Part shown: positions 19,856 to 31,058 of the stretch, one piece after another | Numbering within the stretch: position 1 is the stretch's first letter | Layout of the letters: every line of letters starts with the position of its first letter | Assembly (NCBI RefSeq): GCF_019898765.1 | Contig: NZ_JAIOKB010000004.1 | Coordinates: forward strand, 1-64,000 | Direction of reading: 5' to 3' | From: Sphingomonas yunnanensis | Lineage (GTDB): Bacteria; Pseudomonadota; Alphaproteobacteria; Sphingomonadales; Sphingomonadaceae | DNA: 64,000 nucleotides | Notes under the pieces: generated by a model | What the model was told of the DNA's origin: nothing | What the model saw: the letters and a program-made list of their open reading frames with translations, nothing else | Databases searched by the model: none | Made by a program: the position numbers and the translations under genes

Positions 19856-20548
19856 TTAGCCCGCGATCGACTGGGCGAGGCCGAGATACCATTCGGTCAG
19901 CGCCTGCGCGGGCGGCGCGACCAGCCGCTGGACGATGTTGGCGCCCGGCACGATCGACGGCAGCACCAGCAGCAGCAGGATGAACAGCAGCAGCCCATAG
20001 CGCGCGAGCTGGTCCCAGCGCTGCGCGAGCCGCTCCGGCAGCAGCCCGGCGACGACGTGCCCGCCGTCGAACGGCGGCAGGGGAATGAGGTTGAAGATCG
20101 CGAGGAAGACGTTGATCATCACGAAGTTGAGCAGGTTGGCCGCGACGAACGCGGTGAGGCTGCCGGGCGCGATGCCGTAGAGGTTCGGCGTCAGCGCGCC
20201 GAGCAGCACCGCGCCGACCAGCGCGAGCACGAGGTTCGATCCCGGTCCGGCGAGCGCCACCAGCATCATGTCGCGCCGCGGATGGGGCAGGCGGCGCGCG
20301 TCGACCGGGACCGGCCTGGCCCAGCCGAACACCGGCGCCTTGGCCAGCGCGAGCAGGAGCGGCAGGATGACGGTGCCGACCGGGTCGACGTGGCGCAGCG
20401 GGTTGAGCGACAGGCGGCGCTGTTCCGCTGCGGTAGGGTCGCCGAGCGCGCGCGCGGCGAGGCCGTGGCTCACCTCGTGGAAGACGATCGCGAGCACCAG
20501 CGGGATGATCCACACTGCCGCTCGCCAGATGATGCCGGTGGGGTCCAT
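19856..20548 (-). CDS. Site-2 protease-family (M50) membrane metalloprotease
   Basis: 230 aa with about five to six hydrophobic segments. The zinc motif HEVSH (in AIVFHEVSHGLAARALGDPT) lies in the first helix and the third ligand in FNLIPLPPFDGGHVVAGLLP near residue 170, the pattern of rhomboid-sized minimal S2P proteins (YwhC/FtsH-associated type). The substrate is unknown. It lies 4 bases upstream of truB on the same strand, so is probably cotranscribed. Downstream of fosA a family A repeat separates it from the preceding gene. Confidence 0.85.
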   Translation of the reverse strand: MDPTGIIWRAAVWIIPLVLAIVFHEVSHGLAARALGDPTAAEQRRLSLNPLRHVDPVGTVILPLLLALAKAPVFGWARPVPVDARRLPHPRRDMMLVALAGPGSNLVLALVGAVLLGALTPNLYGIAPGSLTAFVAANLLNFVMINVFLAIFNLIPLPPFDGGHVVAGLLPERLAQRWDQLARYGLLLFILLLLVLPSIVPGANIVQRLVAPPAQALTEWYLGLAQSIAG

Positions 20549-20615
20549 GAGGCGCGAGATAGGGTAGGGGCGGCGGTTCGGCTAGCGGGTGATCCAAAAG
20601 GTTGGAACCAGCGGG

Positions 20616-20692
20616 GTGCTCCCGCGGACGCAGGAGCCCAGAGCCACGAGCGTCACGCCTGCGGCCCTAGGCCCCGGCGTTCGCCGGAGCAC
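20616..20692. repeat. Palindromic intergenic repeat, family A, copy 2
   Basis: gtgctcccgcggacgcagga through gttcgccggagcac: two imperfect hairpins, mutually complementary, with the same boundary sequence gtgctcc...ggagcac as the copies at 15880 and 50105. Lies between the M50 gene and the fosA pseudogene. Confidence 0.8.
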
Positions 20693-20748
20693 GGTTCACT
20701 GGCGGCGGTTCAGGCTGGAGGTGGCCGGCGCGTCCGGAGTAAACACGG

Positions 20749-21162
20749 TCACGCCCTTGCAGGATGGTCGCGATAGTGCGCCAACCGCGTCTCTAGCGAC
20801 CCAAGGTGGATCTCCAGCTTGTGGCCGTCGGGATCGAGGAAATAGGTCGACGCGCCCTCGCTGCGGTCGGTTTTCCAGATCACGCACTCGGCCGTCAGGC
20901 GCGTGCTGAGCGCGGGATAGTCCGCCGCGGTCACGCTGAAGGCGAGGTGGGTATAGTCCGGGTGCGGCGTCGTGCGCGTCACGTCGTCGTGGAGCAGGCA
21001 CAGCCACAGCGTGCCCGCCTCGACATAGGCGCCGCTCTACCAGCGCGCGCGCACGGTGCAGCCCAGCACGTCGCGGTAGAAGGCGAGCGAGCGCGTCACG
21101 TCGCTCACCGCGAGCGTGACATGGTTGATGCCGCTCACCCGCGGGGTCGGCGCAGCGCTCAC
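20749..21162 (-). pseudogene. fosA: FosA-like glutathione transferase (VOC family) with amber codon
   Basis: 138 codons. From GTG 21162 (overlapping the tdk stop) the text GINHVTLAVSDVTRSLAFYR, then DVLGCTVRARW, is followed by TAG at 21039-21037, and then the same frame continues SGAYVEAGTLWLCLLHDD, DYTHLAFSVTAADY, KTDRSEGASTYFLDPDGHKL, EIHLGSLETRL. FosA adds glutathione to fosfomycin using Mn2+; the two His and the Glu metal ligands (NHV, YTHL, LEIH) are all there. Everything but the one stop is intact and the total length is normal. Either a recent nonsense mutation, a sequencing error or read-through. Confidence 0.8.
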
Positions 21163-21740
21163 CCCTCCGCCAGCGCCGCGTTGAAGTGGCGGCGGCACAG
21201 CGCGACATAGCGGTCGTTGCCGCCGATCTCGGTCTGGCGCCCGGCGGTGACCGGGCAGCCAGCGGCGTCGACGCGCAGGTTCATCGTCGCCTTGCGGCCG
21301 CACGCGCACACCGACTTGATCTCTTCCAGCGAGTCAGCGAGCGCGAGCAGTCGCGCCGAGCCGGCGAAGAGCTGGCCAACGAAGTCGGTGCGCAGGCCGT
21401 AGGCGAGCACGGGCACGTCCTCGACGTCGGCCAGCCAGGCGAGCTGGTCCACCTGCGGCGCGGTGAGGAACTGCGCTTCGTCCACCAGCACGCACGCCAG
21501 CGGCGCGCGCGCGTGCTCGGCCGCGACCAGTGCGGCGAGATCGGTCGTGGCGTCGAACATCGTCGCGGGGGCGGCGAGACCGATGCGCGACGTGATCGTG
21601 CCCGCGGCGAAGCGATCGTCCACCGCGGCGGTGAACAGCATCGTCCGCATCCCGCGCTCGCGATAGTTGAAGTCGGCCTGGAGCAGGTTGGTCGACTTCC
21701 CCGCGTTCATACTGGCGTAGTAGAAATACAGCTTGGCCAT
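21159..21740 (-). CDS. tdk: Thymidine kinase
   Basis: 193 aa, type II bacterial enzyme that phosphorylates thymidine with ATP in nucleotide salvage. MAKLYFYYASMNAGKSTNLL holds the P-loop, CVLVDEAQFLTAPQVDQLAW the catalytic/Mg region, VLAYGLRTDFVGQLFAGSAR the lasso, and the C-terminal zinc motif is C-x-C ... CRRHF. It starts one base into the vapC stop (TGATG) and ends overlapping the fosA-like GTG, so vapB-vapC-tdk-fosA are tightly coupled. Confidence 0.95.
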   Translation of the reverse strand: MAKLYFYYASMNAGKSTNLLQADFNYRERGMRTMLFTAAVDDRFAAGTITSRIGLAAPATMFDATTDLAALVAAEHARAPLACVLVDEAQFLTAPQVDQLAWLADVEDVPVLAYGLRTDFVGQLFAGSARLLALADSLEEIKSVCACGRKATMNLRVDAAGCPVTAGRQTEIGGNDRYVALCRRHFNAALAEG

Positions 21741-22129
21741 CAGGCGAGCGTCTCGATCGCGAGCGGCGCGTCGGCACCGGCGTGCTGTGCGAGGCGGCGG
21801 TCGAAGGTGATGAACGCGCGTGCCCCGATGGCAGCGACCAAATGGAGCATGTCCGGCAAGTCGCCGCCAGCGGCATGGCGGGCGAGTGCCCAGCGCACAC
21901 CGACCTCCTGCTCGACGCTGACATGTTCGAGCGAGATCAGCGTCGCGAGTGCGGCGTTCAGCCCGGCGCGATCGAAGGCGTAGCGCTGCCGTAGCACCCA
22001 GGCGACCTCGATCAGAACGGTGAGGGTGATCAACGTCGGTGCGGACAGTACCGCGTCGGCGAGCGCGGCCTGCTGCTCCTCGTCTCGCGTCAACCAGCGG
22101 ACTAGGACATTGGCATCGACGGATCTCAC
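21740..22129 (-). CDS. vapC: VapC-type PIN-domain toxin
   Basis: 129 aa from GTG 22129, which overlaps the antitoxin stop (GTGA). The PIN fold carries acidic residues in VRSVDANVLVRWL (Asp), LIEVAWVLRQ (Glu), GGDLPDMLHLVAA (Asp) and AFITFDRRLAQHA (Asp), the set needed for Mg2+-dependent RNA cleavage. VapC toxins cut tRNA or rRNA and are neutralised by VapB. The target here cannot be told. The stop overlaps the tdk start. Confidence 0.85.
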   Translation of the reverse strand: MRSVDANVLVRWLTRDEEQQAALADAVLSAPTLITLTVLIEVAWVLRQRYAFDRAGLNAALATLISLEHVSVEQEVGVRWALARHAAGGDLPDMLHLVAAIGARAFITFDRRLAQHAGADAPLAIETLA

Positions 22130-22404
22130 CGCGTGCGACGGTCCCGCTCGGCCACAGCTTCCGCGATCGCCTCGTCCATCTCCTCCAACGTCACAGGTGG
22201 GCCCTTGTGCGTGTAGATCGCGCGCATTCGCTCGACCGCCTCCGCCACGCTCAGACTCTTGTGCGTGCGTCGCGGCCGCAGCAGCACGCCGTCGCCGGCG
22301 TCGACCACCTCGAGGTCGAGCCCCGGCGCCCACCCTTTCAGGTCGCGGATCGCCTTGGGGACGACGACCTGGCCCTTGTCAGAGAGGCGTGTGACGGCGT
22401 TCAT
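22126..22404 (-). CDS. vapB: VapB/AbrB-type antitoxin
   Basis: 92 aa. The N-terminal SpoVT/AbrB swapped-hairpin DNA-binding domain (MNAVTRLSDKGQVVVPKAIR, DLKGWAPGLDLEVVD) is followed by an acidic C-terminal tail (TLEEMDEAIAEAVAERDRRT) that would cover the VapC active site. A perfect 9-bp inverted repeat lies directly before its ATG and probably serves as the binding site for autoregulation. Cotranscribed with vapC. Confidence 0.85.
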   Translation of the reverse strand: MNAVTRLSDKGQVVVPKAIRDLKGWAPGLDLEVVDAGDGVLLRPRRTHKSLSVAEAVERMRAIYTHKGPPVTLEEMDEAIAEAVAERDRRTR

Positions 22405-22428
22405 GCCGGTAAGATGCGTCTTACCGGC
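22405..22428. promoter_or_regulatory. Perfect inverted repeat at vapB start (likely VapBC operator)
   Basis: gccggtaag (22405-22413), 6-base spacer, cttaccggc (22420-22428). The repeat touches the vapB ATG (22404) and leaves about 7 bases to the rbfA stop. As DNA it is a good AbrB-type operator; as RNA it would fold right before the start codon and hide the ribosome site. Confidence 0.6.
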
Positions 22429-22435
22429 AGCAGCG

Positions 22436-22831
22436 TCAATCGTCCCCGCCCTCGGCAGGAAGGTCGCGCGCGACCTCAGGGCGACGCAGCAGCGAGTCGA
22501 TGTGGCTGCCCTCGTCGAAGCTCTCGTCCGCTAGGAACTTGAGCTTGGCGGCATATTTCGTCCGCACGCGGTGCGCGACCTCGCGCTGGAGATAGGCGGT
22601 GTTGGTGCGCAGCGCCTTGAGCACCGCTTCCTCGTCGCGCCCGAGGAGCGGCTTCACGAACACCGTGGCATGGCGCAGGTCGGGCGACATGCGCACCTCG
22701 GTGATGCTGACCATGTGCGACGACAGCGTGTCATCGTGGACGTCGCCGCGCTGGAGGATCTCCGACAGCACGTGCCGCACCTGTTCGCCGACGCGCAGCG
22801 TGCGGACCGATTTTTCCTGGGGCTGGTTCAT
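22436..22831 (-). CDS. rbfA: 30S ribosome-binding factor A
   Basis: 131 aa. KH-fold protein needed for late 16S rRNA maturation. [58 protein letters not shown] and [19 protein letters not shown] are canonical. It is followed in the normal alphaproteobacterial order by truB, but here a block of accessory genes (vapB to the M50 protease) separates the two. Confidence 0.95.
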   Translation of the reverse strand: MNQPQEKSVRTLRVGEQVRHVLSEILQRGDVHDDTLSSHMVSITEVRMSPDLRHATVFVKPLLGRDEEAVLKALRTNTAYLQREVAHRVRTKYAAKLKFLADESFDEGSHIDSLLRRPEVARDLPAEGGDD

Positions 22832-22879
22832 CTCATCCCTGACCCTCTCCCCGCCGGGAAGAGGGCCCTCCGTCGCTCG

Positions 22880-25656
<2,777 letters not shown>

Positions 25657-25660
<4 letters not shown>

Positions 25661-26364
25661 TCAAATTCCTCGTGCAATCTCACGGCCGAAACGGGCCCGG
25701 CGGTGCCGGGCGCCGATGCGCCTTGCGCGGCCGTAGCGCAAGGTGCGGGGGTCAGTTCAGGGCCGATAAAGTGCAGCCAGCGGTCGAGCGCTTCGCCCAA
25801 TCGTCCGGCCGCGGTGCGGTCTATGACGCCGATGTGTACCACATTCTCGCGGCCCAGCGCCAACGACAATATGGGGCGCTCGACCGGTAACGCCAAGCCC
25901 TTGAGGTCACTTCCTTCGCGATCGCTGCCGACGCGCCATGCCTGCGCCAGCTTGCGGCGCCCGTCCTCGCTCGCGTCGGCGGCGTGGTAGAGCGCGTGAA
26001 GCTTGCCCGAACGTGCCGCGGTTTCGATCCGCTCGGCACCGGTCGCGATCGCGCCGGCGCGCGCCTCCAGGCCGAGTCGGTCGAGCGCGTTGCGCTCCAG
26101 CGCGGCGGCGATCAGGTCGGGCAGGTCGTCGGGGACGCTGAGGTCGCCGGTCTTGAACGCACGCGCCAGCGCACCGCGCAGCTTGCCCTTGGCGATCGCC
26201 CGCTCGAGCTCGGGACGCGCGACGCCGATCCACGCGCCGCGTCCGGGCGCCTTGGCGCGGACGTCGGGCAGCACACGTCCGTCCGGCGCGAGCGCGAGCC
26301 GGATGAGCCGCGCCGGATCGGCACGCTCGCGTGTGAGGATGCAGGAGCGGACGGGATCGCTCAT
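25657..26364 (-). CDS. ylxR: YlxR/DUF448 RNA-binding protein with L7Ae-like C-terminal part
   Basis: 235 aa from ATG 26364. The N-terminal DUF448/YlxR domain has RSCILTRERADPARLIRLAL, APDGRVLPDVRAKAPGRGAW and LRGALARAFK. The C-terminal half resembles the L7Ae-like domain found fused to YlxR in alphaproteobacteria (VGSDREGSDLKGLALPVE, LALGRENVVHIGVIDRTAAG). This two-domain form always sits between nusA and infB and is thought to bind RNA. An extended N-terminus from 26460 would cross a family B hairpin (26416) and is rejected. Confidence 0.85.
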
Positions 26365-26415
26365 GCGGCGCGCTCCTCGGAGGCAAGAGGTTGCAGTCGC
26401 CGATCCCCATATCCC

Positions 26416-26441
26416 GTCATCCCGGGATTGACCCGGGATCC
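26416..26441. repeat. Single palindrome related to repeat family B
   Basis: gtcatcccgggattgacccg through ggatcca, one hairpin of the type that forms each end of family B elements. Found in the gap between the tautomerase and ylxR genes. The second half seen in other copies is absent. Confidence 0.55.
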
Positions 26442-26553
26442 ATCGCGACGCGAACGCCACAGCTGCGCGAAGACGGACGACACACCCCCGCTCCCCGCGC
26501 CACGACAGGCGACGCGGGTGAACGAACGATGCTGCGCGAGACCGCCTAGGGTC

Positions 26554-26802
26554 TCATCGCCCCGGTGCCGCATGCGCGTCTCCCTGGCTGGGAGACGCGG
26601 CACCCGCCACGCCCGCGTCGCGGTCGGCGAGCAGTTTCCCCCCCGCGCCATAATTCTCGGTCGACACTTCCTCGATCACGATCTGCACCGCGGCCGGGTT
26701 CTTACCCAGCCGCGTCACCAGCGAGGACGTGACATCGGCCACGATCCCCGCCTTCTGCTCACGCGTCGCGTTGCCCGTCAGTCGGATCGAGACGAACGGC
26801 AT
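26554..26802 (-). CDS. 4-oxalocrotonate tautomerase-family protein
   Basis: 82 aa. Starts MPFVSIRLTGNATREQKAGI, so after Met removal the N-terminus is the catalytic proline of the tautomerase superfamily. VADVTSSLVTRLGKNPAAVQ and IVIEEVSTENYGAGG (Asn-Tyr-Gly-x-Gly) fit the family too. The usual fold needs about 60 residues; here a 20-residue Ala/Ser tail follows. It sits between nusA (shares its base 26802) and ylxR, an unusual place. Substrate unknown. Confidence 0.8.
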   Translation of the reverse strand: MPFVSIRLTGNATREQKAGIVADVTSSLVTRLGKNPAAVQIVIEEVSTENYGAGGKLLADRDAGVAGAASPSQGDAHAAPGR

Positions 26803-28463
26803 CAGGCCTCCGTCTCCTGCTCGGCGGTCTCGTCGCCGGCGCTGTCCGCGTCGGCCGCCTCGTCCGTGGCGCCGCCCTCGTCCTCGAACCAGTGCGCGCG
26901 CGCGGCCATGATGATCTCATTGCCCTGCTCGTCGCTCAGCCCGTACTCGCCGAGCACGCCGCCGTTGCCGCGTCCGTCGTTGCGCGAGTCGCGGCGCGGC
27001 GCGTCGTCGTTGCGGCGGCGCGGCTCGGCGCGCTTCTTCTCGACCAGCTCGTCGGTGGCGAGGTCCGCCAGGTCGTCCAGCGTCTTGATGCCCGCCTTGC
27101 CGAGCGTGACCAGCATCGCCTCGGTGAGATACGGCAGCTCGGCGAGTGCGTCCTCGACCCCCAGCGCCTGGCGCTCCTCGCGCGCGGCCTGCTCGCGGCG
27201 GTCGAGCGCCTCCTGCGCGCGGCTCTGCAGCTCCTGCGCGAGATCCTCGTCGAAGCCCTCGATCCCGGCGAGCTCGTCGAGCTCGACATAGGCGACCTCT
27301 TCCAGCGCGCCGAAGCCCTCGGCCACCAGCAGCTGCGCCAGCGTCTCGTCGACGTCGAGCTCGTTCTGGAACAGCTCGGAATTCTTCACGAACTCCTGCT
27401 GGCGCTTCTCGCTGGCGTCGGTCTCGGTGAGGATGTCGATCGCCTTGGCGGTGAGCTGCGAGGCGAGGCGGACGTTCTGGCCGCGACGGCCGATCGCGAG
27501 GCTCAGCTGGTCGTCGGGGACGACGACCTCGATCCGGTCCTCTTCCTCGTCGATCACCACGCGCGCGACATTGGCTGGCTGGAGCGCGTTGACGACGAAG
27601 GTGGCGGTGTCGGGCGACCAGGGGATGATGTCGATCTTCTCGCCCTGCATCTCCTGCACCACCGCCTGGACGCGGCTGCCCTTCATGCCGACGCAGGCGC
27701 CGACCGGGTCGATGCTGGAATCGTGCGAGATCACGCCGATCTTGGCGCGGCTGCCCGGGTCGCGCGCGGCCGCCTTGATCTCGATGATGCCGTCGTAGAT
27801 CTCGGGCACTTCCTGCGCGAACAGCTTCTTCATGAAGTCGGGATGCGCGCGGCTGAGGAAGATCTGCGGCCCGCGGTTCTCGCGCACCACCTTGAGGATC
27901 AGCGAGCGGATGCGGTCGTTGACGCGCACCACCTCGCGCGGGATCTGCGCGTCGCGGCGGATCACGCCCTCGGCGCGGCCGAGGTCTACGACGATGTGGC
28001 CGAACTCGACCCGCTTGACGACACCGGTGATGATCTCGCCGGCGCGATCCTTGAACTCCTCATATTGGCGCTCGCGCTCGGCGTCGCGCACCTTCTGGAA
28101 GATCGTCTGCTTGGCGGCCTGCGCCTGGATGCGGCCGAACTCGATCGGGGGCAGCGGATCGACCAGATAGTCGCCCACGCTCGCGCCCGGCTGGAGCTTC
28201 TGCGCGCCGGCGACGTCGACCTGCTTGTAGATGTCGTCGACCAGCTCGACCACCTCGACGACGCGCCACAGCCGCAGGTCGCCGTTGTTGGGATCGAGCT
28301 TGGCGCGGATGTCCATCTCCTGGCCGTAGCGGGTTCGCGCGGCGCGCTGGATCGCGTCCTCCATCGCCTCGATGACGATCGCCTTGTCGATCATCTTCTC
28401 CGACGCGACCGAGTTGGCGATCGCGATCAGCTCGGCACGGTTGGCGGTGACCCCGGTGGCCAT
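26802..28463 (-). CDS. nusA: Transcription termination/antitermination factor NusA
   Basis: 553 aa. Binds RNA polymerase and nascent RNA to modulate pausing, termination and rRNA antitermination. NusA N-terminal domain (to about 130), S1 domain (about 135-200, AGEIITGVVKRVEFGHIVVD), KH domains (about 230-375, GVISHDSSIDPVGACVGMKG, GRRGQNVRLASQL) and C-terminal helical repeats with an acidic Ala/Glu/Asp tail. Its start base is shared with the rimP stop (28463), and its stop meets the tautomerase ATG. Confidence 0.97.
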   Translation of the reverse strand: MATGVTANRAELIAIANSVASEKMIDKAIVIEAMEDAIQRAARTRYGQEMDIRAKLDPNNGDLRLWRVVEVVELVDDIYKQVDVAGAQKLQPGASVGDYLVDPLPPIEFGRIQAQAAKQTIFQKVRDAERERQYEEFKDRAGEIITGVVKRVEFGHIVVDLGRAEGVIRRDAQIPREVVRVNDRIRSLILKVVRENRGPQIFLSRAHPDFMKKLFAQEVPEIYDGIIEIKAAARDPGSRAKIGVISHDSSIDPVGACVGMKGSRVQAVVQEMQGEKIDIIPWSPDTATFVVNALQPANVARVVIDEEEDRIEVVVPDDQLSLAIGRRGQNVRLASQLTAKAIDILTETDASEKRQQEFVKNSELFQNELDVDETLAQLLVAEGFGALEEVAYVELDELAGIEGFDEDLAQELQSRAQEALDRREQAAREERQALGVEDALAELPYLTEAMLVTLGKAGIKTLDDLADLATDELVEKKRAEPRRRNDDAPRRDSRNDGRGNGGVLGEYGLSDEQGNEIIMAARAHWFEDEGGATDEAADADSAGDETAEQETEA

Positions 28464-29047
28464 CAGTTCGATTCCTCTTCTTCCACGGTGTCCGCGTCGG
28501 CGGACAGGTCTTCTATCTCTTCGTCGGCGCCCTCCATCGAGAGCGGCACGGTCGCGGCGATCAGCCGGTCGGTGAGCACCAGCTTGGCGTCGGCGATCAG
28601 CGCGAACGGCACGCGCGCCAGCTCGTGCGTGCGCGAATGACGGATCGCGATCTGGCCATCGGCGTCGATGCCTTCCAGATCGCCCTTGAACTGCTTCTGC
28701 CCGTCGACCGGCTCAGTGAGCACGATGCGTGCCTCGTGACCCGCCCAGTCGGTGAAATCCTGGCGGCGAGTCAGCGGCCGGTCGATGCCGGGCGACGACA
28801 CCTCGAGCCGATAGCCGCCCTCGATCGGGTCGCGCCCCTCGGCCTCGAGCTGGTCGAGCATGTCGGACAGCCGACGCGACAATTCGGCGCAGTCGTCGAT
28901 GGTGAGCTGTCGCGTATCGGGGCGCTCGGCCATCACCTGGAGCGTGCGCTCGTCACCTTTGCCGAACAACCGGACGCGCACCAGCGCGAAGCCGAGCGCC
29001 TGCGCCTCGGGCTCGATCAGTCGGTAGAGGGAGTCGTTGTCGCTCAA
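28463..29047 (-). CDS. rimP: Ribosome maturation factor RimP
   Basis: 194 aa from TTG 29047 (SDNDSLYRLIEPEAQALG), with GFALVRVRLFGKGDERTLQV, CAELSRRLSDML, YRLEVSSPGIDRPLTRRQDF and a C-terminal SH3-like domain plus acidic tail. RimP assists 30S assembly. The start is chosen by alignment with other sphingomonad RimP proteins. A GTG two codons upstream (29053) is an alternative, and ATG starts farther out would add unrelated sequence. First gene of the nusA-infB cluster; the leader 29048-29296 also holds the start region of the divergent MFS gene, with no clear RNA structure recognised. Confidence 0.88.
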   Translation of the reverse strand: MSDNDSLYRLIEPEAQALGFALVRVRLFGKGDERTLQVMAERPDTRQLTIDDCAELSRRLSDMLDQLEAEGRDPIEGGYRLEVSSPGIDRPLTRRQDFTDWAGHEARIVLTEPVDGQKQFKGDLEGIDADGQIAIRHSRTHELARVPFALIADAKLVLTDRLIAATVPLSMEGADEEIEDLSADADTVEEEESN

Positions 29048-29296
29048 GTGCACCTGCCGGACATGCGTTGGTCGCCGCCGCGGAGCGAGCCCCGCAGCCC
29101 CTTGCACCTCGCGATGTAAGAGAAAGCACGGCGGATATAGCCGCGTCGCGGCGCGGTCGCAAGCGGCAGGGTGGCGGTCGGGCATTTTACGCGACGCCTT
29201 CACCGCGGCGCGCCATCCCTACGTCCCGGCTCGCCTTGACGCTGCACCGCACAATCGCCAGCTAGCACCGACACAGCCTAATAACGGGGACACTCT

Positions 29297-30499
29297 ATGG
29301 CGACCGCCATCGCCGACGTGCGCCAGGCGCCCGTCGGGCTGATCCATCTGTCGCTCGCGGTCGGCGGGTTCGCGATCGGCACCACCGAGTTCGCGACGAT
29401 GAGCCTTCTGCCAGAGATGGCACATAGCCTCGGCGTCGACGCTCCCACCGCCGGTCACGTCATCAGCGCCTATGCGCTCGGCGTGGTGGTAGGAGCGCCG
29501 ACGCTCGCCGTGCTGGGCGCCCGGATGGCGCGTCGTACACTGCTGATCGCGCTGATGACGCTGTTCGCCGTCGGTAACCTGCTGTCCGCGGTGGCGCCGA
29601 GCTACGCGACGATGATGCTGGCGCGCTTCGTGGCGGGGCTGCCGCACGGCGCCTATTTCGGTATCGCCATGCTGGTGGCCGCCTCGCTGGTCGAGCAGGG
29701 CCGGCGCACCCAGGCGGTGGCGCGGGTGATGCTGGGGCTGACGGTGGCGACGATCATCGGCGTACCGCTCGCCAACTTCATGGGCCAGGTGCTCGGCTGG
29801 AGGTCCTGCTTCGTCGTGGTGACGGCGCTCGCCGGGCTGACCGCCGCGCTAGTCGCCGCCTTCGCGCCGCGCGACCGCGGTGATCCCGCCGCCAGTCCGC
29901 TGCGAGAGCTCGGCGCGCTGCGGCGCGCGCAGGTGTGGCTGACGCTGGGCATCGGCGCGATCGGCTTCGGGGGATTGTTCGCGGTGTACACGTATCTCGC
30001 CGATACGATGGCGGCGGTGACCCAGGTCGGTCCGCGCACGGTGCCGCTCGCCCTGATGAGCTTCGGCGTCGGCATGACCCTCGGCAACATCGTCGTGCCG
30101 CGCTTCGCCGATCGCGCGCTGCTGCCGACCGCGGCGGTGGTGCTGGTGTGGGCGCTCGTCGCGCTGCTGCTCTGGCCGCTGGCGGCGCCGCATCTCTGGT
30201 CGGTGCTAGCGGCGATGTTCGCGATCGGGGTGAGCGGCGCGCTCGGCAGCGTGCTCCAGACCCGTCTGATGGACGTGGCGGGCGACGCGCAGGCGCTGGC
30301 GGCGGCGCTCAACCACTCCGCGTTCAACACCGCCAATGCGCTCGGGCCGTGGCTCGGCGGGATGGTGATCGCAGCGGGCTATGGCTGGACCTCGACGGGT
30401 TATGTCGGGGCGGGGTTGGCGTTATGCGGGCTGGCGGTGCTGGGTGTGTCGGCGCTGGTAGAGCGATCGTCAACTAGGACGCATCCTGCGCGCATTTGA
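29297..30499 (+). CDS. MFS transporter, DHA1 (AraJ/YdhP-like) drug or sugar exporter
   Basis: 400 aa with twelve predicted hydrophobic helices. GGFAIGTTEFATMSLLPEMA near the start, GARMARRTLLIALMTLF (MFS loop signature) and RFVAGLPHGAYFGIAMLVAA are typical of DHA1 transporters related to AraJ/YdhP/NepI. These export drugs, arabinose or nucleosides, and the substrate cannot be inferred here. Preceded by GGGGACACT near the start. It diverges from rimP. Confidence 0.85.
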   Translation: MATAIADVRQAPVGLIHLSLAVGGFAIGTTEFATMSLLPEMAHSLGVDAPTAGHVISAYALGVVVGAPTLAVLGARMARRTLLIALMTLFAVGNLLSAVAPSYATMMLARFVAGLPHGAYFGIAMLVAASLVEQGRRTQAVARVMLGLTVATIIGVPLANFMGQVLGWRSCFVVVTALAGLTAALVAAFAPRDRGDPAASPLRELGALRRAQVWLTLGIGAIGFGGLFAVYTYLADTMAAVTQVGPRTVPLALMSFGVGMTLGNIVVPRFADRALLPTAAVVLVWALVALLLWPLAAPHLWSVLAAMFAIGVSGALGSVLQTRLMDVAGDAQALAAALNHSAFNTANALGPWLGGMVIAAGYGWTSTGYVGAGLALCGLAVLGVSALVERSSTRTHPARI

Positions 30500-30645
30500 G
30501 CAGACGATCCACGAGCGTAGCGCTCGAGCTTCAGCGTGCGTCCGTCTCCCAAGGCGACTATGTGACGGCGTGGCGTGGTTCCGGCCATAACACCAACGCT
30601 GCTGACTCATCGACTTCGGCCGTCCCTCCACAGCGCGACATGGTC

Positions 30646-30909
30646 TCACATCACGATACCGGGCTTGGCCTCCGCGATCGCGGCGAGCACCATCCGCTCC
30701 CACACCGCGACGTCACCCGCCGCCGCCATCGCCGGGCTGGGCGCGCGCAACGTGTGGAGCACCGCGATCGCGTCGTCGCGATAGTCTTTCCATGTCGCAT
30801 CGACCTGCGCGCTCGCGGACTCCGAATCGCCGTGCCCGTTGGCACTTAGGTGCTGTCCGGCGAGCACGCGCGCGATGCGGTCGACGGCGGGCGAGGTGGC
30901 GGTGTCCAT
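30646..30909 (-). CDS. Hypothetical small protein, possibly real
   Basis: 87 aa, MDTATSPAVDRIARVLAGQH to AIAEAKPGIVM. Composition is balanced and includes two Trp, suggesting a genuine protein, and I recall similar short alphaproteobacterial proteins with a SANGHG stretch, but no named family. No signal peptide or membrane helix. It reads away from the glycine riboswitch on the other strand, so shares its promoter region. Confidence 0.5.
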   Translation of the reverse strand: MDTATSPAVDRIARVLAGQHLSANGHGDSESASAQVDATWKDYRDDAIAVLHTLRAPSPAMAAAGDVAVWERMVLAAIAEAKPGIVM

Positions 30910-31058
30910 GCGAGCTGCTCCTTCTCTGCGGGAGCAAACGTCTTAGCACGAGCGCGGCTCCGCCGATGCATGCCGCCCTACGCGGCGAACGCGATTGACT
31001 CGGGCCGCGCTTGCCGTAGAGCAGCGGGACGTCGATGCCGGGTGACCGGCATGGGCAG

